This document shows, in pieces, positions 5,506 to 9,507 of a stretch of DNA of 9,507 nucleotides (positions within the stretch are counted from its first letter, which is position 1; every line of letters begins with the position of its first letter). Source of the DNA: an uncultured Desulfobulbus sp. GTDB lineage: Bacteria > Desulfobacterota > Desulfobulbia > Desulfobulbales > Desulfobulbaceae. The notes beneath the pieces are model-generated. The model was given only the letters and a program-made list of their open reading frames with translations, searched no databases and was not told where the DNA came from. The DNA is taken from contig CAMNHX010000029.1 of the NCBI GenBank assembly GCA_946539945.1, positions 1-9,507 on the forward strand, in the 5' to 3' direction. The translations under genes and the position numbers were made by a program.

Positions 5506-6354
5506 ATGAGTGCGGAGTGCGGAGTTTGCCGTGCGAAGCTCGGCCATTTGTTCAACTCCACTCTCAACTCTCCACACTGTTTCAACTTCACTCTTCACAC
5601 TGTCTTTTCCATGATCGCTTGGGACGACAAAATCCTGCACTGGTTTCTGGAAGCCAGCGCCCACACTGGCTACCACCGGGACCTGGCCGCGCTCCTGTGG
5701 ACGCGGCTGGGTCACTTTGCCACAGCCTTTGATCTCGGCGCAGGTTCCGGCGCTCTGTCGCTGGCCCTGGCCAGACTGGGCGTCCGGGTGACAGCAGTGG
5801 AGGTCCAGCAAGCCGCAACAGACAACCTGAAAAAACTGGTCGCCACTGCCGGACTGGGTGACAGGGTTCAGGTCATTCAGGCCGACTGGACCCGGCTTGT
5901 CGGGCCATCCGCAGAGGTAGGCATCTTGAGCTATTGCAACGGCGTTTGTGACCAGTGGCCTGCCCTGCGGCGTCTCTGCCAAAAACGGCTGGTCGTACTC
6001 AAGGGCGCGGCCAGCGGACCTGCACCCCTCTTTGGCATGAAGGGCTTTCCAGCCCGGACTCCCAAGGACAGACACGAAAGTACAGCCAGCATCCGCGCTG
6101 CCCTGAAAGGCTACGGTGTGACCTTTACCGAAGAGCCGCACTTCCGGGACTTTGGGCAGGTTCTGGCTGATCAGGCGGATCTGGAAGACTTTTTGCGCAG
6201 GTATTACGGCGAGCGGATCGCGGCCCGGGTTCAGGAGGCTGCTGCCCTCTGCGAGCGCCTGCCGGACGGGCGGCTGTATCTGCCGCGCCAGCGCCAGTCG
6301 GCGCTGTTCCTTGTCAACATGGAGGAAATATGCTCACCTTTGACGAAGCGCTAA
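5506..6354 (+). CDS. class I SAM-dependent methyltransferase, substrate unknown
   Basis: This would be a cytosolic enzyme transferring a methyl group from S-adenosylmethionine to an unidentified substrate. From ATG 5506 it has 282 residues; from ATG 5611 it has 247. Numbering from 5506, motif I is DLGAGSGALS (76-85), the acidic residue that holds the ribose is E99 in AVEV, and a later acidic residue is D127 in QADW. Where DNA or small-molecule N-methylases carry an NPPY-type motif this protein has SYCNGVCD (142-149), so a nucleic-acid amino-methylase role is not supported. The rest is helical, with RRYYGERIAARV near the C-terminus. Residues 1-35 are encoded by repeat-rich DNA and resemble no domain I know. 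The gene follows tonB by 13 nt and its last 25 nt overlap the FmdE-family gene, so it belongs to the operon. Modification of the imported ligand is a reasonable guess, not a demonstration. Confidence 0.85.
   Translation: MSAECGVCRAKLGHLFNSTLNSPHCFNFTLHTVFSMIAWDDKILHWFLEASAHTGYHRDLAALLWTRLGHFATAFDLGAGSGALSLALARLGVRVTAVEVQQAATDNLKKLVATAGLGDRVQVIQADWTRLVGPSAEVGILSYCNGVCDQWPALRRLCQKRLVVLKGAASGPAPLFGMKGFPARTPKDRHESTASIRAALKGYGVTFTEEPHFRDFGQVLADQADLEDFLRRYYGERIAARVQEAAALCERLPDGRLYLPRQRQSALFLVNMEEICSPLTKR
5508..5526 (+). repeat. tandem repeat GAGTGCG, about 2.6 copies
   Basis: GAGTGCG occurs at 5508-5514 and 5515-5521, followed by a partial copy to 5525, starting on the last base of the methyltransferase ATG. 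It is imperfectly complementary to the AACTCTCCACACT stretch downstream, so the start codon could sit in or beside a stem. Confidence 0.5.
5551..5603 (+). repeat. head-to-tail direct repeat at the methyltransferase N-terminus
   Basis: A 30-nt unit (5551-5580) is followed at once by a 23-nt unit (5581-5603). They share TTCAACT, CACTCT and CACACTGT. The second equals the first with a 7-nt deletion and two substitutions. The segment is pyrimidine-rich, unlike the surrounding coding DNA, and ends 7 nt before the second candidate start at 5611. It looks like intergenic repeat DNA that happens to stay in frame. Confidence 0.6.
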
Positions 6355-6878
6355 CCCGCGCTGAACACTATCACGGCCATATCTGTTCCGGCCAGGTCCT
6401 GGGCATTCGGATGATCCAGCACGGTCTGCGCCTGATGGGTCTGGAGAACGACAATCTGCGCGATCTGATGGTCTTTGTGGAGTCAGACCGCTGCGTGCTG
6501 GATGCGGTCTATGCGGCCACTGGTCTGACCATGGGCCGCCGCCGGGTAAAACTCAAACCTCACGGCAAGACCGCCATGAGTCTGGTTGACCTGAACACCG
6601 GGCTGGGCTTCAGGCTCTGGGTGAAATGCCCGGACTTTCCGCCGCCAGACGCGGACTGCAAGACCTGGTGGGCGCAGTACACTGACGATCAGCTCTTTGG
6701 TGTGAGCAAGGTGCATATAGCCATCCCGCCCGAAGACCTGCCCGGCAGGCCAAAGTATGAGGCAGAGTGCGACGCCTGCGGGGCAAGCGTTCTGGATAAT
6801 CGCCACGTGGAGCAGGACGGCAGGACACTCTGCCTCGACTGCGCAAACGGCCCCTATTGGACAGAGGTGACGCCGTGA
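6330..6878 (+). CDS. FmdE-family metal-binding protein with C-terminal zinc ribbon
   Basis: The family is named after a protein from the molybdenum formylmethanofuran dehydrogenase operon of methanogens, but most members, including bacterial ones, have no proven function. This 182-residue copy begins with the hallmark HYHGHICSG (13-21), where His15, His17 and Cys19 are the expected metal ligands. A second conserved element, CVLDAV, starts at Cys55. A GKTAMSL segment follows near residue 80. The C-terminus has two CxxC pairs, CDAC (147-150) and CLDC (168-171), which would bind zinc as a small ribbon. The start ATG follows GGAGGA and lies inside the methyltransferase gene; its stop overlaps the next gene's GTG start. 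There is no signal peptide, so it is cytosolic. Being locked between transport genes suggests it handles the imported metal or complex. A direct role with formylmethanofuran dehydrogenase is not indicated in this neighbourhood. Confidence 0.92.
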   Translation: MLTFDEALTRAEHYHGHICSGQVLGIRMIQHGLRLMGLENDNLRDLMVFVESDRCVLDAVYAATGLTMGRRRVKLKPHGKTAMSLVDLNTGLGFRLWVKCPDFPPPDADCKTWWAQYTDDQLFGVSKVHIAIPPEDLPGRPKYEAECDACGASVLDNRHVEQDGRTLCLDCANGPYWTEVTP

Positions 6879-7654
6879 GTCCTGTCCAGACAGCCACAAG
6901 CTCACCCTGGGCCTTGTACGACTCCCTGCTGCAGGAAGTGCCGGAGACGCCTGTCGAGCAAGTTGTTGTGGGACAACACTGGCTGGTCGTGCGGGCAGGC
7001 GAACTCTGCGGTATGAGCATGAATTACTGGGAACAGCCCCTTGATCCTGCCTGGGCGCAGGCTTGGCAGGGCAAGCCCCTGTCCTCTCTGGCGCGGGAAC
7101 TGAAATCCTGGAACTTTGGGCAGGCTGCCCTGGGTCTTGCCGCGCTGAATGCGGCCTGCAACCAGCCGGACCGTCTGCACACACTCTGGCAGGATGCCGC
7201 CTTTGCGGAAGACCGCGACGCTTTTACCGCAGAACAGGAAGCGATGCGCGGCAAGAAGGTGGCAGTCATTGGCGGCTTTCCTGGCCTGCCGGGCAAGGAC
7301 CACTGCGAGTTGAGTGTTCTGGAACGCCGTCCGCAGGAGGGCCAGTTTCCAGACAGCGCCTGTGAGTATATCCTGCCAGAACAGGACCTGATCTTTGCCA
7401 CTGGAACCACGCTCATCAACAAGACCCTACCCCGTCTGGTGCAACTGAAGGGTCAGGCGCGATTTTCCCTGGTTGGTCCCAGTGCGCCCCTGCATCCGCT
7501 TCTGTACGCACAGGGCGTGGACGTTCTGGCAGGCGTGGTGGTGGATAATGCCCCCCAACTGATCTTGAGCGTGCAGGGTGGGGCCTGTCATCAGGTGTTC
7601 GGGCACGGCGTCACCCGAGTCAACCTGCCCAAGGAACTGTTGCGCCATGCCTGA
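6875..7654 (+). CDS. DUF4213/DUF364 putative heavy-metal chelation protein
   Basis: This is a 259-residue cytosolic protein of the two-domain family described from structure as a putative heavy-metal chelator, with an enolase-like N-terminal part and a Rossmann-like C-terminal part. Residues about 11-100 match the N-terminal domain (ALYDSLLQEVP, VVGQHWLVVR, CGMSMNYWE). Residues about 126-245 match DUF364: KKVAVIGGFPGL (127-138), DLIFATGTTLINKTL (171-185), GPSAPLHPLL (201-210) and GVDVLAGVVV. GTG 6875 is chosen because it overlaps the preceding stop (GTGA) and has GAGGTG just upstream; an in-frame TTG at 6857 is possible but worse placed. The stop overlaps the permease start by 8 nt. Cysteines at 45, 95, 144, 163 and 238 and several histidines could bind metal, but no compact motif stands out. 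It has long been linked by neighbourhood to metal-complex ABC importers; its chemistry is unknown. Confidence 0.9.
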   Translation: MSPVQTATSSPWALYDSLLQEVPETPVEQVVVGQHWLVVRAGELCGMSMNYWEQPLDPAWAQAWQGKPLSSLARELKSWNFGQAALGLAALNAACNQPDRLHTLWQDAAFAEDRDAFTAEQEAMRGKKVAVIGGFPGLPGKDHCELSVLERRPQEGQFPDSACEYILPEQDLIFATGTTLINKTLPRLVQLKGQARFSLVGPSAPLHPLLYAQGVDVLAGVVVDNAPQLILSVQGGACHQVFGHGVTRVNLPKELLRHA

Positions 7655-8642
7655 AGCATGGGTTCTCAAAAAAGGCGCTCTGCTGGCCTGGATTCTGCCG
7701 CTTCTGATCTGTGTGGTGTCTCTCTGTTGTGGGGCCTACGGCTTCACTGTGGAGGACTTTCTGGCACTCTGCCGGGGCGAAGGCGCAGACACTGCACTGG
7801 CCGTGCTTTGGGAAATACGCCTGCCCCGGATTCTGGCCGGACTGTTGGTGGGTGGGGCCTTGGCCCTAGCTGGTGCAGCCTTTCAGGGGATGTTCCACAA
7901 TCCCTTGGTGTCGCCGGACATTCTGGGCGCTTCCGCAGGCGCGGGCTTTGGAGCCTCGCTGGCAATTCTTCTGGGTGCGGACATGGCAGGCATCCAGACC
8001 TGCGCCTTTGTCTTTGGCCTTGCGGCTGTGGGACTGGCAACCCTCATTGGCAGCAGAATACAGGCTGATCCCACACTGGGCCTGATCCTCGCGGGCATCC
8101 TCATCGGGATGCTCTGCTCGGCTGCCACCGCATACCTGAAGATTCTGGCTGATCCGGACAGCAAACTGCCTGCCATTACCTTCTGGCTCATGGGCGGCCT
8201 GAACAGTGTCAACCTGCACGACGTGCTGGTGGTTCTTGCGCCCATGCTTCTGGGCATACTTGGGCTGATGCTTTTGCGCTGGCCCATCAACCTGCTGACC
8301 CAGGGCGAGGATGAGGCCCGGTCCCTGGGGTTGAACACCCGCCGCATCCGGCTGGCTGTCATCTGCTGTGCTACCCTGCTCTCTGCCTCTGCCGTGTGCA
8401 TCAGCGGGGTAGTGGGCTGGATCGGGCTGATTGTGCCGCATCTGGGCCGATCTCTGGTGGGTGCGGACAACCGGCGGCTCTTTCCGGTCTGTCTGTCCCT
8501 GGGGGGCGGCTTCACCGTTCTGGTGGACACCCTGGCCCGCAGCCTCTCCTCTCTGGAAATCCCTCTGGGCATTCTCACCGCCTTTGTGGGTGCGCCCTTT
8601 TTCCTCTACTACATGGTTCGCCGCAAGAGCGGCTTTGCCTGA
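7647..8642 (+). CDS. FecCD/BtuC-type ABC importer permease
   Basis: This 331-residue inner-membrane protein forms, as a homodimer, the channel for the ligand delivered by the binding protein encoded at 237-1331. About ten hydrophobic segments are visible, the first at 11-29. Family signatures are intact: RLPRILAGLLVGGALALAG (58-76), FQGMFHNPLVSPDILG (79-94), the coupling region around EDEARSLGLNTRRIR, and GVVGWIGLIVPHLGR followed by GADNRRLFP. The length is that of the family. ATG 7647 is preceded by AAGGAA and lies inside the previous gene; it places the first helix correctly. An earlier in-frame start at 7578 would add 23 residues encoded within the DUF364 gene and is rejected. The stop shares one base with the ATPase start. 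This family carries ferric siderophores, heme, cobalamin and, in some bacteria, nickel or cobalt, so the ligand class is 'metal complex' at best. Confidence 0.96.
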   Translation: MPEAWVLKKGALLAWILPLLICVVSLCCGAYGFTVEDFLALCRGEGADTALAVLWEIRLPRILAGLLVGGALALAGAAFQGMFHNPLVSPDILGASAGAGFGASLAILLGADMAGIQTCAFVFGLAAVGLATLIGSRIQADPTLGLILAGILIGMLCSAATAYLKILADPDSKLPAITFWLMGGLNSVNLHDVLVVLAPMLLGILGLMLLRWPINLLTQGEDEARSLGLNTRRIRLAVICCATLLSASAVCISGVVGWIGLIVPHLGRSLVGADNRRLFPVCLSLGGGFTVLVDTLARSLSSLEIPLGILTAFVGAPFFLYYMVRRKSGFA

Positions 8643-9418
8643 TGACCGCGCTCTCTGTTCGCAATCTGGTCTGCGGCTACCCGCGCCGCCGGGTTCTGTC
8701 CGGACTGTCCTTTGACCTGCACGCAGGCGAAATGCTCTGCGTTCTGGGGCCAAACGGTTCGGGCAAGTCCACGCTTTTCCGCACGCTTTTGGGTCTTCTT
8801 CCCGTGCTGTCCGGGGAAATCCTGCTGGACAGTCAGCCTCTTGCTGCGCTGAATGACAAGGAACGGGCACGGCGCGTGGCCTATGTGCCGCAGTCCACGC
8901 AACCCACCTTTGCCTTCAGCGTACTGGATACGGTTCTGATGGGTCGGGCCTGCCATCTACCGCGCTTTGCCGCACCCGGCCCGGCAGACCGGGCCGCTGC
9001 CCGGCGGGCGCTGGAAGTCATGGGACTTTCCGCGCTTGCCGAGCGGGCTTTTACCGAGTGCAGCGGCGGGGAGCGGCAACTGGCACTCTGCGCCCGCGCC
9101 CTTGCCCAAGGCTCGTCCCTGCTGGTGCTGGATGAACCCACGGCCAGCCTTGACTTTGGCAATGGCTTGCGCATGATGACGCATCTGCGCAGGCTGGCGG
9201 AGCGGGGCTATGCGCTTCTGCTCTCCACGCATGACCCGGAAATGGCCTTGCGTTGCGCTCACAGGGTGCTGCTTTTGCATCAGGGGAGCATGGCAGGCTT
9301 TGGTGAACCAGCAGCGCTTCTGGACGCAGACATGGTGTTCCGGCTCTACGGCGTGCGCACCCAGCGCCTGACCCTGAACTGCAAATGCGGTGAGGCACAC
9401 GTGTTCATGCCTGCATGA
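8642..9418 (+). CDS. ABC importer ATPase (FecE/BtuD type)
   Basis: This 258-residue cytosolic ATPase powers the permease. All motifs are present in order: Walker A GPNGSGKST (36-44), Q-loop glutamine 84 in YVPQ, signature CSGGERQ (140-146), Walker B LLVLDE (160-165), D-loop ASLD and the switch histidine 197 in LSTHDPE. These agree with an active enzyme of the FecE/BtuD group. The start shares one base with the permease stop (TGATG), so translation is coupled. The C-terminal tail ends in LNCKCGEAH (245-253) plus five residues, giving a CxC and a histidine close together beyond the usual fold. That could be a small metal site or merely a tail variant. It is the last gene of the operon in view. 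Confidence 0.96.
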   Translation: MTALSVRNLVCGYPRRRVLSGLSFDLHAGEMLCVLGPNGSGKSTLFRTLLGLLPVLSGEILLDSQPLAALNDKERARRVAYVPQSTQPTFAFSVLDTVLMGRACHLPRFAAPGPADRAAARRALEVMGLSALAERAFTECSGGERQLALCARALAQGSSLLVLDEPTASLDFGNGLRMMTHLRRLAERGYALLLSTHDPEMALRCAHRVLLLHQGSMAGFGEPAALLDADMVFRLYGVRTQRLTLNCKCGEAHVFMPA

Positions 9419-9475
9419 GGGGTGATCTTGCGGTGAGGGTTTGAGTGTGGCTTTTTCCGGGATGGAGAGGTGATT

Positions 9476-9492
9476 CAAAGGCTCTTCCTTTG
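9476..9492 (+). repeat. small inverted repeat after the last gene
   Basis: CAAAGG (9476-9481) pairs with CCTTTG (9487-9492) around CTCTT. No T run follows within the window, so this is not a convincing terminator. The rest of 9419-9507 shows no gene, promoter or terminator that I can support. Confidence 0.2.
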
Positions 9493-9507
9493 GCGCTTGG
9501 CAACAAG

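Noticed and set aside
7866..8870. 334-codon frame on the - strand opposite the permease
   Set aside because: The + strand frame is an unmistakable FecCD permease with all signatures; the opposite reading is polar and featureless.
1..9507. CRISPR array, tRNA, rRNA, insertion sequence or phage genes
   Set aside because: No spaced identical repeats, tRNA-like folds, transposase or phage motifs were found; the window is filled by one transport operon.

Overview
The window is about 9.5 kb of moderately high-GC bacterial DNA. It carries ten complete genes, all on the + strand and tightly packed, with most junctions overlapping or nearly touching. A Gram-negative outer membrane is certain, because there is a TonB-dependent receptor with its own ExbB, ExbD and TonB. 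The FmdE-family protein, the DUF364 'heavy-metal chelation' protein, the short ExbB type and the codon style suggest an anaerobic, Desulfovibrio-like sulfate reducer. That assignment is an inference from gene content; no marker gene is present.

Layout. Positions 1-75 hold only a fragment of a neighbouring gene, strand uncertain. Positions 76-236 hold a promoter with symmetric elements that look like operators. Then come a periplasmic substrate-binding protein (237-1331), a TonB-dependent receptor (1416-3608), a 141-nt gap with strong RNA-structure potential, exbB (3750-4172), exbD (4162-4545), tonB (4542-5492), a SAM-dependent methyltransferase (5506-6354), an FmdE-family protein (6330-6878), a DUF4213/DUF364 protein (6875-7654), a FecCD-type permease (7647-8642) and its ATPase (8642-9418). 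The last 89 nt hold nothing I can support.

How it works together. This is a self-contained import system from outside the cell to the cytoplasm. The receptor binds a scarce ligand, ExbB-ExbD-TonB supplies the energy, the binding protein collects the ligand in the periplasm, and the permease-ATPase pair moves it inward. What is unusual is the three-gene cytosolic block (methyltransferase, FmdE, DUF364) translationally embedded between tonB and the permease. FmdE and DUF364 proteins are both associated with metals, so the natural hypothesis is uptake of a metal complex followed by cytosolic handling or release of the metal. The sequence does not decide the metal: nickel or cobalt, molybdenum or tungsten, or an iron or tetrapyrrole chelate all remain possible. 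No regulator, esterase or ligand-biosynthesis gene is visible.

The noncoding parts worth attention are the perfect inverted repeat between the -35 and -10 boxes, a second inverted repeat near the predicted transcript start, the double hairpin with a possible pseudoknot before exbB, and a repeat-rich segment that reads in frame as the first 35 codons of the methyltransferase.
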